A DNA stretch of 64,000 nucleotides from Candidatus Defluviilinea proxima (GCA_016721115.1 JADKIW010000001.1:4925942-4989941), one strand, 5' to 3'; shown: positions 16,401 through 25,401, counted from the first letter of the stretch. Numbers and translations: made by a program. Notes: generated by a model from the letters alone, not told the origin.

Positions 16401-16983
16401 GCTCAATCCACAAGGCGTTTACGGCCTCTTCCCCTGTCAGGCTGAGGGTGACAATCTCATCGTCTACAATCCAGAGAATCTCGATGAAGTTCTAACTCGC
16501 TTCAACTTCCCGCGTCAACCATACGATGAGCATCTCGCATTATCTGATTACTATGCATCGGTCGAGTCTGGGCAAATGGATGTGGTAGCCTTCCAGGTTG
16601 TCACCGTTGGGCAGGAAGCCTCCGAAAAATTCGATAAGCTCCAAGCCGCCAACGATTACACCGAAGCCTACTTCACACACGGACTCGCCGTCCAAGCCGC
16701 AGAAGCAACTGCAAATTACTTGCACGAACATGTCCGCCGCGAAATGGGTATCCCTGAAGGGCAAGGTAAACGCTACTCGTGGGGCTATCCCGCAATCCCT
16801 GAGTTGGAAGATCATCAAAAAGTTTGGGAGTTGCTACCCGCTGTCGAGAAAGAACTCGGTATCACATTATCGCCTTCCTATCAGTTGATTCCTGAACAAT
16901 CCACGGCAGCGATCATTGTCCATCACCCACAGGCGAAGTATTACAGCGTAGGTGAATCACGCGTTGAGCAGTTGATGAGATAA
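13426..16983 (+). CDS. metH: Cobalamin-dependent methionine synthase
   Basis: MetH transfers methyl from methyltetrahydrofolate through cobalamin to homocysteine. ATG 13426 follows CAGGAG and gives 1185 residues, near E. coli MetH (1227). Domains: homocysteine/zinc (about 20-335, Cys near 250 in GLNCSTGP and GGCCGTTPTH near 315), pterin-binding (about 360-640), cap and B12-binding (DVHDIGKN near 764 with the axial His), and SAM-dependent reactivation (about 925-1185, YSWGYPAIPELEDH). Two dispersed palindromes are inserted in frame, at 13771-13822 and 15476-15503. A zinc-methyltransferase-MetF fusion follows 8 bp later. Confidence 0.97.
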   Translation: MNKKYTNRKYLDALEKKVLVFDGAMGTSLQLQNLTAEHFGGEQYNGCNDYLVISYPQAVEKVHRSFLEVGVDVLETDTFRSNRITMKEYGLQDRVIEINETAARLARRLADEYSTVADRPSTTDGQRSMVNGHPRFVAGSIGPSGKLPSTNDPELSNVSFDELVDTFREQAVGLIKGGVDVILIETSQDILEVKAAIIGIHKAFDETQVYLPIQAQVTLDTTGRMLLGTDINASLAILEGMGIDVIGLNCSTGPEHMREPIRILGENSTLPVSCIPNAGLPLNVDGQAVYPLEPEPFANDLYEFVTKHNISVVGGCCGTTPTHLKLLVDKLNQTPPPKRPLQSTPQLASAMSAIAMRQDPPPTLLGERLNAQGSRKFKRLLLEEDYDSILEIAREQVDFGAHALDISCAVTERADEAELMRKVVKKLEMGVDVPLVIDTTELDVLEVALQTAPGRCLINSTHFEAGRTKADKVFALAKAHNAAVIIMTIDENGMAKTRERKLEVAKRIYDVAVNEFGLKPEDLVYDALTFTLATGDQEFVDSAIETIEGIRLIKQELPGVMASLGVSNLSFGFAPQARPALNSVMLYHCVQAGLDMAIVNPAHVTAYADIPAEEKELCEDLIFNRRADALQRYIEHYENVTPTTESTLADPTEGMTPEQRLHWKIVHRKKEGVEADIDEIINRSRDGQLPVPTTHEVAVHTLNNTLLPAMKEVGDKFGAGELILPFVLQSAEVMKKTVSHLENYLEKVEGVTKGTVVIATVYGDVHDIGKNLVKTILANNGYTVIDLGKQVPAETIITKAVEANATAIGLSALLVSTSKQMPLIVNELQRRGHKIPVLIGGAAINRRFGRRILQTEGGDFYDPGVFYCKDAFEGLETMDQLIDTNRKPALLEQVRKEADMELGRASAKPTSVQTFERSNIVPAPLTLSPSKFGMRVVKNMPLEMVLQHLNINELYRLSWGAKNTHGEEWTKLKAEFDARLNTMKRDAMRYKWLNPQGVYGLFPCQAEGDNLIVYNPENLDEVLTRFNFPRQPYDEHLALSDYYASVESGQMDVVAFQVVTVGQEASEKFDKLQAANDYTEAYFTHGLAVQAAEATANYLHEHVRREMGIPEGQGKRYSWGYPAIPELEDHQKVWELLPAVEKELGITLSPSYQLIPEQSTAAIIVHHPQAKYYSVGESRVEQLMR
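13771..13822. repeat. Dispersed palindromic repeat inserted in frame in metH
   Basis: The block starts GTAGCCGATAGACCATCGA and contains GACCATC/GATGGTC inverted arms plus TCAATGGTCAATGGTC. It encodes roughly STVADRPSTTDGQRSMVNGH, extra relative to the E. coli MetH homocysteine domain. Related copies are intergenic at 43606-43662 and 44627-44694. Confidence 0.75.
15476..15503. repeat. Perfect 28-nt palindrome inserted in frame in metH
   Basis: Arms GTAGGGACGGGCAG and its exact complement abut. In the metH frame they encode part of SRDGQLPVPTT, in the linker before the B12 cap domain. Members of the same GTAGGGGC...GCCCCTAC family lie at 38193-38286, 53412-53440 and 55373-55398. Confidence 0.85.
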
Positions 16984-16991
16984 CAACAAAC

Positions 16992-18842
16992 TTGACAAAC
17001 AAATTTTTAGAATTACTTTCCTCTCAAACTCTGCTCGCCGATGGTGCAATGGGTACCATGCTCCATGCGCGCGGTGTGGGATTCGATAAATGTTTCGATG
17101 AACTGAATATCACCAATCCTTCTGCAGTGGCAGAGATCCACCGCACGTATATCGAGGCGGGAGCACAGTTGGTCATTACCAACACCTTCGGCGCGAACCG
17201 TTTCAAACTCACAAAACACGGTTTGCAGGAAGATGTCAAAGAGATCAATCACAAAGGCGTGGAGTTGGCCAAACGTGTCATTGCCGCGTCGTTCAAGGAT
17301 GTGTTGATTGCCGGGGATGTAGGTCCGCTTGGGGTAAGGATCGCCCCCTATGGGCGAGTCCAGTTGGAGGAGGCGCGTGAGGCGTTTGCGGAGCAGATTC
17401 AGGCATTGGCAGATGCAGGTGCAGATTTGATCCTGATCGAAACGTTCAGTGATCTATATGAGATCCGCGAGGCGATCAAGGCAACACGAAATGTATGCGA
17501 CCTGCCTGTCGTTGCGTCGGTCACGTTTACACGCGATGACCGTACATTGCTTGGGGATAATCCAGCCAAAGTGGCCCGGACTCTCCATGAGACAGGCGCA
17601 GATATGATCGGCGTGAATTGCTCCGGCGGGCCTGCACAACTTTTGCGAATTCTAAAGCAAATGAAACAGGCTGTGCCCGATCGCTCCGCGAAGTTTTGGG
17701 TGAAGCCAAATGCAGGCTGGCCCGAACAAGTTGGCGGACGCATTATGTACCCTGCAGACGCCGACTACTTTGGCGAGTATGCACTTTCGTTCCGCGATGC
17801 GGGCGCGTGCATTGTTGGTGGATGTTGTGGGACGACCCCGCAACACATCGCCACCATGCGCAAAGCCCTTGATACAAACCCGCCCATCGATCAGTCGCAT
17901 ATTGAAATCCTGCCGCAAGAGGAACTTGCTGAAACCGAAAAGGAACAGCCCACCCAGTTCGCACAAAAATTGAACAATGGTGGATTCGCCATCGCCGTTG
18001 AAATGGATCCGCCGCGCGGACTTTCAACCCACAAATTACTGGCGGGCGCTTCTCTCTTAGCCGACGCTGGCGCGGACGTGATCAACGTCGCTGATTCTCC
18101 GATGGCCCGCATGAGAATGTCCGCGTGGGCAGTGTGTGATGTGGTGCAACGTCAGGTAGGTGTAGAGTCGACGCTCCACTTCCCCACTCGTGGACGTAAT
18201 CTTCTGCGCGTACAAGGTGACTTGCTTGCCGCACATGCACTTGGCATTCGCAATGTATTCGTTGTGATGGGCGACCCAACTTCGATCGGGGATTACCCCG
18301 AAGCAATGGATAACTACGATCTCGTGCCATCCGGCTTGATCAAACTCATCAAGCAGGGATTCAACGAAGGTCTTGACCATTCAGGCACATCCATCGGACA
18401 ACCTACCAATTTCTTTGTCGGTGCCGCTTTGAATTTATGCCCGCCCGATATGGATAATGAGATCAAGAACCTGCATCGCAAGATCAAAGCAGGTGCCGAC
18501 TTTTTCCTCACACAACCTGTCTATCATCCGGACGACGGGCCAAAACTACTCGAAGCTTACGAAGCAAAACACGGCAGACTGGATAAGCCCATTCTTGCTG
18601 GCATCTTGCCTCTGGTCAGTGTGAGACACGCGAACTTCCTACATCATGAGGTACCTGGCATTACGATCCCGGAAGGAATGTTGAAGCGTATCGAAGCGGC
18701 GGGCGAGAACGGAGCCAAAGCCGGGGTGGAGGTCGCTGTTGAGTTGGTGAACCAGCTCAAAGGTTGGGCAGGAGGCGCCTATATCATGCCGCAATTCCAC
18801 AAGTACGATATGGTCGCTGAGATCATCGAAGCGGTGGGGTAG
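16992..18842 (+). CDS. metF: Homocysteine S-methyltransferase / methylenetetrahydrofolate reductase fusion
   Basis: The 616-residue bifunctional protein has an N-terminal zinc homocysteine methyltransferase domain (LADGAMGTML, GVNCSGGPAQL, GGCCGTTPQH near 275-285) and a C-terminal MetF flavoprotein domain from about residue 330 (EMDPPRGLSTHKLL, FFLTQPVYHPD). MetF makes the 5-methyltetrahydrofolate used by MetH, encoded 8 bp upstream. The start is TTG 16992; no better ATG precedes LADGAMGT. This YitJ-like fusion is known in other bacteria. A terminator follows the stop. Confidence 0.94.
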   Translation: MTNKFLELLSSQTLLADGAMGTMLHARGVGFDKCFDELNITNPSAVAEIHRTYIEAGAQLVITNTFGANRFKLTKHGLQEDVKEINHKGVELAKRVIAASFKDVLIAGDVGPLGVRIAPYGRVQLEEAREAFAEQIQALADAGADLILIETFSDLYEIREAIKATRNVCDLPVVASVTFTRDDRTLLGDNPAKVARTLHETGADMIGVNCSGGPAQLLRILKQMKQAVPDRSAKFWVKPNAGWPEQVGGRIMYPADADYFGEYALSFRDAGACIVGGCCGTTPQHIATMRKALDTNPPIDQSHIEILPQEELAETEKEQPTQFAQKLNNGGFAIAVEMDPPRGLSTHKLLAGASLLADAGADVINVADSPMARMRMSAWAVCDVVQRQVGVESTLHFPTRGRNLLRVQGDLLAAHALGIRNVFVVMGDPTSIGDYPEAMDNYDLVPSGLIKLIKQGFNEGLDHSGTSIGQPTNFFVGAALNLCPPDMDNEIKNLHRKIKAGADFFLTQPVYHPDDGPKLLEAYEAKHGRLDKPILAGILPLVSVRHANFLHHEVPGITIPEGMLKRIEAAGENGAKAGVEVAVELVNQLKGWAGGAYIMPQFHKYDMVAEIIEAVG

Positions 18843-18861
18843 CAGAAATCCAATAAGGTGA

Positions 18862-18905
18862 AAGAGGAACGAGTGGTAAAATCCAGAAGCCGTTCCTCTT
18901 TTTAT
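18862..18905 (+). terminator. Terminator of the metH-metF transcript
   Basis: AAGAGGAACG (18862-18871) pairs with CGTTCCTCTT (18891-18900) and is followed by TTTATT. It lies within the false N-terminal extension of the coaX frame, which argues for the coaX start at 18921. Confidence 0.8.
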
Positions 18906-18920
18906 TACACAGGGTCCTTT

Positions 18921-19691
18921 ATGCTTCTTACCATTGACATTGGAAACACGAACATCACGCTCGGCCTATACGACGATAACAACATGGTTGCACATTGGCG
19001 GCTTGCCACCGATCACGCCCGCATGCCGGATGAATATGGTCTGCAGTTTCAGGGCCTTCTACAAAATGCAAACCATACCGCAAAAGATTTGACAGGCGTC
19101 TGCCTTGCATCGGTAGTGCCACAAATCACCAGCCGCGTGATACAAGCTTGCCGTGAATACCTTAATCAGGAACCTTTTGTGGTGGATGTAGGCATCAAGA
19201 CCGGCATCAAAGTGAAATATGAAGACCCTAAAACCGTTGGCGCCGACCGCATCGCAGATGCCGTTGCTGTCTTGTATCTTTACAAAGGCCCTGCCTGTGT
19301 GATCGACTTCGGCACAGCCACAACCTTCAACGCCATCACAAGAGATGGTGAATATCTTGGCGGCGCGATCACAGCGGGCATCACACTTGCCACCGAAGCG
19401 CTCTTTACCCATGCCGCAAAACTTCCACGCATCGATCTCCAACGTCCGCCATCCGTTATCGGACGAAACACAACACACGCCATGCAAGCAGGCCTGCTCT
19501 TCGGATATGTCAGCATGGTCGAAGGCATGGTCGAACGTTTCCGCAAAGAACTCGGCCCCAACATGAAAGTGATTGCCACAGGCGGGCTTGCTACCATCGT
19601 GGCACAGGAAACTGATGTGATCCAGATCATCGCTCCCTGGCTCACCCTCGATGGCCTGCGGCTTCTGTGGGACATCAACCATCCCTTATAG
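18921..19691 (+). CDS. coaX: Type III pantothenate kinase
   Basis: CoaX phosphorylates pantothenate, the first step of CoA synthesis. From ATG 18921 (AGGG just upstream) it has 256 residues, the usual length. MLLTIDIGNTNITLGLYD is the phosphate-binding start; ADRIADAVAVLYL, CVIDFGTATTFNAI and GGAITAGI are the other ASKHA-fold motifs. The longer frame from 18858 would translate the upstream terminator and is rejected. The deacetylase gene follows 7 bp after the stop. Confidence 0.95.
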   Translation: MLLTIDIGNTNITLGLYDDNNMVAHWRLATDHARMPDEYGLQFQGLLQNANHTAKDLTGVCLASVVPQITSRVIQACREYLNQEPFVVDVGIKTGIKVKYEDPKTVGADRIADAVAVLYLYKGPACVIDFGTATTFNAITRDGEYLGGAITAGITLATEALFTHAAKLPRIDLQRPPSVIGRNTTHAMQAGLLFGYVSMVEGMVERFRKELGPNMKVIATGGLATIVAQETDVIQIIAPWLTLDGLRLLWDINHPL

Positions 19692-19698
19692 GAACTGA

Positions 19699-20652
19699 AT
19701 GAAGAAAATTTTTATAGCATCTTTGGGGATTATTTTTCTATTGGCATCCTGCAATGGAGGAACTTCTCTTCCTCCCACACCTTTCGCCACACCGTCAACA
19801 ACGCCTCTGCCACCAACGGTCACTGCCACCGTTCAACCGAGCTTTACCCCCACTGAGACTTTTACTCCCCTACCATCCCCCACCCCAACCGAAGCATGGA
19901 TCGTGCAAGGCCCGGGCGATATTACGGTTCCAGTGATCCTCTATCACCGCATTGACATTTCACCGATAGACAGCCGATATTACGTGCGACCTGAAAAGTT
20001 CGAAGCGCAAATGAAGCTGTTGCACGATTGGGGCTATACAAGCATCACAACCTCAATGCTGATCGAAGCGATCAACAACGGAGCCAGCCTGCCGCCCCGT
20101 CCGTTCTTGCTTACGATAGATGACGGCAATCTCGATAACTACACAAACGCCTTCCCGATCATGCAAAAATATGGGTTCACTGGCGTGTTGTACCTCGTCG
20201 GAAATTACATCGGCGCTCAAGGCTACATGGATGTAGACCAAATCCTTGAAATGCACAACGCTGGCTGGGAGGTGGGAAGTCACAGCATGAACCACCTCGA
20301 CCTGACCAAGCTCGAACCAGATGCGCTTCGCTATGAGATCGTCGAGTCGCGCGCATTTTTGGAAGACAAACTTGGCGTTCCTGTATTGACCTTTGCCTAT
20401 CCTTTCGGCTTGTATAACGACGCCGCCATAGACTACATCAAGTTCGCTGGATACATCGGAGCCATGGGCGCCAGCGGATATTCCCCCGCACAGGGAACGT
20501 GGAATCTTTACAACCTACAACGTGCTGAGATCAAAGGGAACGAAGACGCGAAAACATTCACTCGCTTTCTGCCGTGGGTAGGAGACACCTCCTTTTTACC
20601 GGCAGATACACCCACTCCCAGCCCAATACCGTCACGAACACCCAGCCCGTAA
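19699..20652 (+). CDS. Polysaccharide deacetylase lipoprotein (NodB domain, CE4)
   Basis: The 317-residue protein has a lipoprotein signal (lipobox LASC, Cys18), a Thr/Pro-rich spacer and a NodB domain from about residue 75. TIDDG gives the catalytic Asp and metal Asp, HSMNH the metal histidines, and FAYPFG the substrate groove. It would deacetylate cell-wall or exopolysaccharide N-acetyl sugars outside the membrane. The C-terminus returns to a Pro/Ser/Thr tail. Confidence 0.9.
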   Translation: MKKIFIASLGIIFLLASCNGGTSLPPTPFATPSTTPLPPTVTATVQPSFTPTETFTPLPSPTPTEAWIVQGPGDITVPVILYHRIDISPIDSRYYVRPEKFEAQMKLLHDWGYTSITTSMLIEAINNGASLPPRPFLLTIDDGNLDNYTNAFPIMQKYGFTGVLYLVGNYIGAQGYMDVDQILEMHNAGWEVGSHSMNHLDLTKLEPDALRYEIVESRAFLEDKLGVPVLTFAYPFGLYNDAAIDYIKFAGYIGAMGASGYSPAQGTWNLYNLQRAEIKGNEDAKTFTRFLPWVGDTSFLPADTPTPSPIPSRTPSP

Positions 20653-20692
20653 TTACACAACATATAAGAGAATGAGATTCTGAAGGGATGAC

Positions 20693-20821
20693 ATGGTTTC
20701 AAGGCCAGGCATCCATCAGGGTCAAGTTATCGTAACAGTGACCAGCCCAAAGGGAGAAAGAATCGCGCGAGTCCAGATGTATCACACAGTTATTATGAAA
20801 TACGATAGCGTCATCCGCTAA
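20693..20821 (+). CDS. Possible 42-residue small ORF
   Basis: ATG 20693 has GAAGGG 5 nt upstream and opens 42 codons to TAA (MVSRPGIHQGQVIVTVTS start). Nothing in it resembles a known family. It lies in the 250-bp gap between the deacetylase and FmdB-like genes. The ribosome-binding site is the only support, so it may be chance. Confidence 0.25.
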   Translation: MVSRPGIHQGQVIVTVTSPKGERIARVQMYHTVIMKYDSVIR

Positions 20822-20903
20822 CAGAACTCTTATGTGACTTCCCTTGTCATGCCCCCATCGGCGGGCTATAATGCCGTGCTGTTGATTAGCAAGGAGAAAG
20901 AAG

Positions 20904-21179
20904 ATGCCCGTATATACTTATCGTTGTGACGCATGTGGTGTGCAATTCGAGAAACATCAATCCTTCCATGATGAACCATTGAAAACATGCCCGGAATGCC
21001 GCAAGAAAAAATTAAGAAAAGTCATCACCCCCACCAAGATCGTATTCAAAGGTTCGGGGTTCTATGCCACTGACCACAAGTCGCCGTCAGGAGACACTTC
21101 GCACAAGAGCAAAGCCGCGAAGGAAGAAAGCAAACCTGCCGCAACTGAAACAAAAAGCAGTGAAACCAAAAGTGAGTAA
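20904..21179 (+). CDS. FmdB-family zinc-ribbon protein
   Basis: The 91 residues begin MPVYTYRCDACGVQFEKHQS, the FmdB/CxxC_CXXC_SSSS start, with the second knuckle CPECRKKKL and the GSGFYATDH block that ends the conserved region. The tail is Lys/Glu/Ser-rich and likely disordered. AAGGAGAAAGAAG precedes the start. FmdB was proposed as a regulator of formamidase/amidase; the function of most members is unknown. Confidence 0.9.
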   Translation: MPVYTYRCDACGVQFEKHQSFHDEPLKTCPECRKKKLRKVITPTKIVFKGSGFYATDHKSPSGDTSHKSKAAKEESKPAATETKSSETKSE

Positions 21180-21180
21180 A

Positions 21181-21216
21181 CAACAAAGAGAGAAGCGTAT
21201 GCTTCTCTCTTTGTTG
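21181..21216. terminator. Bidirectional terminator between convergent genes
   Basis: A perfect 16-bp stem (CAACAAAGAGAGAAGC and complement) with a 4-nt GTAT loop lies between the fmdB-like gene and the convergent membrane gene. The A/T-rich base of the stem could serve both directions. Confidence 0.8.
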
Positions 21217-21231
21217 TCCGATGAATTGAGA

Positions 21232-21570
21232 TCAACTCATCCACGGCCCAACAAGAGCATCGATCGAAATCCCATAGGCCAGTGAATTCCAAAACCGTAA
21301 ACTGGAAGGCATATCCTTTGCCTTCTGCCAATACCCCGAGAACACAAACAAGGTTGTCACCAGGGCAACGACAATGCGCGCCAGAATAATGTACCAGACG
21401 CCGAACACCCAAGGTGACTGACTCTTGATGGCTTCCACGGCCACGCTGTAGATCCAACGCAAGATCACACCCAGGAACACGCCAACGAATACTTGTACTT
21501 TGGCGCTCGTATCATCCTGTTGCGTCAATAGTTTGAATCGGACAGCGTCACTAAAGATGAATGATTGCAT
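21232..21570 (-). CDS. Small integral membrane protein
   Basis: From ATG 21570, placed 6 nt after AAAGGAG, the protein has 112 residues with two or three hydrophobic segments (VFVGVFLGVILRWIYSVAV, WYIILARIVVALVTTLFVF). No family is recognised. A longer frame starting at 21675 lacks a ribosome-binding site. It is convergent with the fmdB-like gene. Confidence 0.6.
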   Translation of the reverse strand: MQSFIFSDAVRFKLLTQQDDTSAKVQVFVGVFLGVILRWIYSVAVEAIKSQSPWVFGVWYIILARIVVALVTTLFVFSGYWQKAKDMPSSLRFWNSLAYGISIDALVGPWMS

Positions 21571-21931
21571 ATGCATCTCCTTTGGTAGACTTGAAAATAT
21601 TATACGACTATCCACTGGCAACGGCTCACACAAGCTATGATGTTCTGCAAGAATGTGGCAACTCACAGAAACCATCAGCTCTGTTATAAGATATTTCTGT
21701 TTCTTGAGACCGTATTACCCATCCCTTACCCAAACGGATAAAAACAGGGTCTGGATGTAAAATTCCCCTATACAACATTATGATATTTATCATATGACAA
21801 ATCAGGTAAAACTCATTAAATGTATGATTTTCACCACTAACAAACTAGACCCAATAGGCGTAAATTAAGAGGCTAAGTGACTACAAAAAATTGGGTTAAT
21901 CTCAAAATCGAATAAAGAGGCGCACATATAT
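21571..21931. other. Intergenic region upstream of pta
   Basis: This 361-bp stretch is A+T-rich towards pta and holds no frame I can support. It must contain the pta promoter and that of the divergent small membrane gene. I see no clear riboswitch or terminator in it. Confidence 0.5.
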
Positions 21932-24034
21932 ATGACTAGCTCGTTATACATTACCACCATTGAACCGCGGTGCGGAAAATCCATGGTTTCCCTTGGGATT
22001 TGCAACTTATTGCTCCGCAAAACAGGCCGTGTTGGAGTTTTTCGCCCGATCATCAATCAGAAAGTGAATTCCACGGATCGGGATAAAAATATCAACCTGC
22101 TTATTCAACAATTTGGTCTCAAAATAAATTACGAGGATACTTTCGCATTTTATGAACAAGATGCCGCCTCCCTATTGGGGCAGGGCCAAATGGATGTCAT
22201 CATTGATACGGTCATCCAGAAGTACAAAGAGTTAGAGTCCCAGTTCGATTTCATCTTGATCATTGGTTCGGATTTTGAAAGCGAAGAAAGCGCCTTTGGC
22301 GTGGACCTCAACGCACAAATTGCAAAGAATCTGGGCTCACCGGTCCTGATCGTGAGCCGTGGCGACATGCGCAAGGTCTCGGAAGTTCAGAATGCGATCC
22401 GTGTGGCGTACGACACGTTTATCCACGCTGGATGCGAGGTCGCCGGGCTGATCGTCAACCGCGTGGACCCGGAAAACTTGAACACATTGAGAACCTCACT
22501 GCCTGAATACCTGAACGACCAGAACACGTTCATCTCCGTCATCCCTGCCGATGAACGTCTCAGCAGTCCAACGATCCGTGAAGTGGCCGAACAACTGGAT
22601 GCTGAAGTTCTGTATGGAGAAGAATTTCTCGGTAACCTGGCCTATCATTACCTAATCATCTCAATGAACGTGCGGAATTACTTGCTTCATCTCAAAGAAA
22701 ATGCCCTGCTCATTACTGCAGGCGATCAGGATGATATTCTGCTCAGCGCGATCCAGGCTCACCAATCCCGCAACTATCCGCGTTTATCGGGCATCATCCT
22801 CACCGGTGACTTGCGCCCGCCTGCCTCTGTCCTTCGCTTGATCGATGGGCTACCCGACCTATTCCCTATCCTTTTGGTCAAATGCCCCACGTACGAAACC
22901 GCTACAAAAGCAACGGACCTGCGCTCGTATATCACAGCGGACAATCCAAAGAAGATCGAGTTGGGCTTGAAGTTGTTCGAAGAGCATATCGACCTGGCCA
23001 TTCTTGACAACCTGTTGGGACGAGTGCAACCTCGGGGTATCACGCCGAAGATGTTCATCTTCAATCTTGTGCAAAATGCCAGAGCCAATAAACAGCGCAT
23101 CGTCCTTCCCGAAGCAACGGATGAACGCATCCTCCGCGCGGCCGACCAATTGCTCAGCCGCGATGTGGTGGACTTGACCTTTCTCGGTAACCCCAAACAA
23201 GTGCAAGACCTCATTCACCAGTTGGGATTGAAACACATCGACACATCCCGTCACCCGATCATTGACCCGCAAGCGCCCTATAAGCTGGATGAATACGCAC
23301 AAGCTTTGTATGAGCTTCGCAAGCATAAAGGTCTCACGCTCGAAATGGCACGTGACCTGATGACAGATGTTTCTTACTTTGGGACGATGATGGTCTTCAA
23401 GGGAGATGCGGATGGAATGGTCTCCGGCGCGGTCCACACGACGGCTCATACGATTCTCCCTTCCCTTCAATTTGTGAAAACAAAACCGGGCTTTTCCGTC
23501 GTTTCATCCGTGTTCTTTATGGCATTGGACGACCGCGTTCTGGTCTATGGAGATTGCGCGATCAACCCGAACCCCACAGCAGAGCAACTGGCAGAAATCG
23601 CCATCTCGTCTGCTGATACAGCCAAAACGTTTGGAATAGAGCCGCGCGTCGCGATGTTGTCCTACTCCACAGGGAAATCCGGTACCGGCGAAGAAGTCGA
23701 AAAAGTGCGTAAGGCCACCGAGATCGCGCAGTCCCGCCGCCCAGACTTGATCTTGGAAGGACCGATGCAATACGACGCCGCTGTTTCAAAGGAAGTGGCC
23801 GCACAAAAGATGCCCGGCTCCAAAGTTGCGGGGCAAGCCACTGTATTCATCTTCCCCGATCTCAACACCGGTAACAACACATACAAAGCCGTGCAAAGAG
23901 AAACGGGAGCCATCGCCATTGGCCCCGTGTTGCAGGGACTCAACAAACCCGTCAACGATCTGAGCCGCGGATGCACCGTGGAAGACATCATCAACACCGT
24001 AACCATCACAGCCATTCAGGCACAGAAGGGTTGA
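21932..24034 (+). CDS. pta: Phosphate acetyltransferase, long form
   Basis: Pta converts acetyl-CoA and phosphate to acetyl phosphate. The 700 residues match the E. coli-type long form: an N-terminal BioD/P-loop-like domain (SLYITTIEPRCGKSMVSLGI), a middle DRTGG domain (about 215-320), and the catalytic PTA domain (about 375-695) with LPEATDERILRAADQLL and GPVLQGLNKPVNDLSRG. The P-loop is PRCGKS. ackA follows 6 bp after the stop, giving the acetate-forming, ATP-yielding operon of a fermentative metabolism. Confidence 0.95.
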   Translation: MTSSLYITTIEPRCGKSMVSLGICNLLLRKTGRVGVFRPIINQKVNSTDRDKNINLLIQQFGLKINYEDTFAFYEQDAASLLGQGQMDVIIDTVIQKYKELESQFDFILIIGSDFESEESAFGVDLNAQIAKNLGSPVLIVSRGDMRKVSEVQNAIRVAYDTFIHAGCEVAGLIVNRVDPENLNTLRTSLPEYLNDQNTFISVIPADERLSSPTIREVAEQLDAEVLYGEEFLGNLAYHYLIISMNVRNYLLHLKENALLITAGDQDDILLSAIQAHQSRNYPRLSGIILTGDLRPPASVLRLIDGLPDLFPILLVKCPTYETATKATDLRSYITADNPKKIELGLKLFEEHIDLAILDNLLGRVQPRGITPKMFIFNLVQNARANKQRIVLPEATDERILRAADQLLSRDVVDLTFLGNPKQVQDLIHQLGLKHIDTSRHPIIDPQAPYKLDEYAQALYELRKHKGLTLEMARDLMTDVSYFGTMMVFKGDADGMVSGAVHTTAHTILPSLQFVKTKPGFSVVSSVFFMALDDRVLVYGDCAINPNPTAEQLAEIAISSADTAKTFGIEPRVAMLSYSTGKSGTGEEVEKVRKATEIAQSRRPDLILEGPMQYDAAVSKEVAAQKMPGSKVAGQATVFIFPDLNTGNNTYKAVQRETGAIAIGPVLQGLNKPVNDLSRGCTVEDIINTVTITAIQAQKG

Positions 24035-24040
24035 TCCGAT

Positions 24041-25249
24041 ATGAAAATCCTTGTTATCAACGCCGGAAGCTCTTCGATCAAATACCAGCTATTCAATATG
24101 GAAACCCAAACCGTGCTGGCTGGTGGTTTGGTGGAACGCATTGGGGAAACAAACGGGCGTATCAAACATAATAACTTCGTCAAAGCCGATGCAAAACCCA
24201 CGGTCAAGGAAGCTCGCATCCCTTCCCATAAAGAGGGACTCACGGATGTTGTTCAACTATTGCTCGACCCTGAGATCGGCGTGATCGCATCGCCGGATGA
24301 AATTCGCGCAGTGGGACATCGCGTTGTGCATGGCGGAGAAAAATTCAGCCATCCAACTGTCCTCGATCAGGAAATCCTCGGCGCAATCGATGCTCTTTCC
24401 TCGTTGGCTCCGCTCCATAACCCGGCCAATGTTGCAGGGATCCGTGTGGCCATGGAAATGTTCCCCAACGCCACACAGGTCGCTGTCTTTGATACGGCCT
24501 TTCACCAGACCATGCCAGCGTATGCCTATCGTTATGCCATCCCAAACAAGTTTTATGACGAGGATCATATCCGTGTGTATGGATTTCACGGCACGTCACA
24601 TTTGTATGTCTCGAAAGTCGCGGCAGAGCATCTCGGCAAGCCCCTTGAAAGCACAAACCTGATCACAGCCCACTTGGGGAACGGAGCCAGCATCACAGCC
24701 ATTGCTGGGGGCAAATCCGTGGATACATCCATGGGATTCAGTCCCCTGCCCGGACTCATCATGGGCACACGCAGTGGTGACGTGGACCCGGCAGTCATCT
24801 TCCATCTTGCCAAGTCGCAGAACCTCTCCCCCGCTGAGATCGATGGAATGCTCAACAAACGAAGCGGACTGCTCGGCATCTGCGGCGATAACGATCTGCG
24901 TGACGTGGAACGCCGCATGGACGAGGGTGACGAGTCAGCTAAATTGGCTTTCGAGATGTACACGTATCGCATCAAGAAATATATCGGCATGTACACCGCC
25001 GCGCTCGGGCGCGTGGATGCGCTCGTCTTTACCGCAGGCGTTGGCGAAAACAGCGACAAGGTTCGGGAAGCTGTTTGTGCAGGTCTCGAAAACCTGGGAT
25101 ACGCTCTCGACACTGCCAAGAACGCAAAAGGCAAATCGGGCAAAGTGACCGAAATTCAAACGGCGGATAGTTCAGCCAAGATATTGATCGTCGCTACGAA
25201 TGAGGAGTTGGAAATTGCGCTGCAAACGGAGTCGTTGATTAAGGGGTAG
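24041..25249 (+). CDS. ackA: Acetate kinase
   Basis: AckA makes ATP and acetate from acetyl phosphate. The 402 residues start MKILVINAGSSSIKYQLF, followed by GHRVVHGGEKF, FDTAFHQTMP (catalytic Asp and His region), FHGTSH, LGNGASI and GIHTRSGD-like GTRSGDVDP. FTAGVGENS marks the C-terminal adenosine-binding block. It is co-transcribed with pta and followed by a strong terminator. Confidence 0.97.
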   Translation: MKILVINAGSSSIKYQLFNMETQTVLAGGLVERIGETNGRIKHNNFVKADAKPTVKEARIPSHKEGLTDVVQLLLDPEIGVIASPDEIRAVGHRVVHGGEKFSHPTVLDQEILGAIDALSSLAPLHNPANVAGIRVAMEMFPNATQVAVFDTAFHQTMPAYAYRYAIPNKFYDEDHIRVYGFHGTSHLYVSKVAAEHLGKPLESTNLITAHLGNGASITAIAGGKSVDTSMGFSPLPGLIMGTRSGDVDPAVIFHLAKSQNLSPAEIDGMLNKRSGLLGICGDNDLRDVERRMDEGDESAKLAFEMYTYRIKKYIGMYTAALGRVDALVFTAGVGENSDKVREAVCAGLENLGYALDTAKNAKGKSGKVTEIQTADSSAKILIVATNEELEIALQTESLIKG

Positions 25250-25281
25250 GAAGTTAATGTCTATCAACAGATGTACAAAAC

Positions 25282-25320
25282 AAAATTGCCTTCAGCTTTT
25301 GACTGAAGGCAATTTTGTTT
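25282..25320 (+). terminator. Terminator of pta-ackA
   Basis: AAAATTGCCTTCAG (25282-25295) pairs perfectly with CTGAAGGCAATTTT (25303-25316), followed by GTTTG. It can also end the convergent unknown gene at 25402. Confidence 0.85.
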
Positions 25321-25401
25321 GTTGAAAAACTATTCAACCTATCGAGTGGATTTAGAGTCAAGTCTTGGTGAAGAATATTTCGGATTTATTCTATATAACC
25401 C

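Noticed and set aside
18858..18920. N-terminal extension of coaX from ATG 18858.
   Set aside because: It covers the metF terminator stem and adds residues not found in the family. ATG 18921 has its own SD.
19059..19682. A 207-codon frame antisense to coaX.
   Set aside because: coaX has all type III pantothenate kinase motifs; the antisense frame has none.
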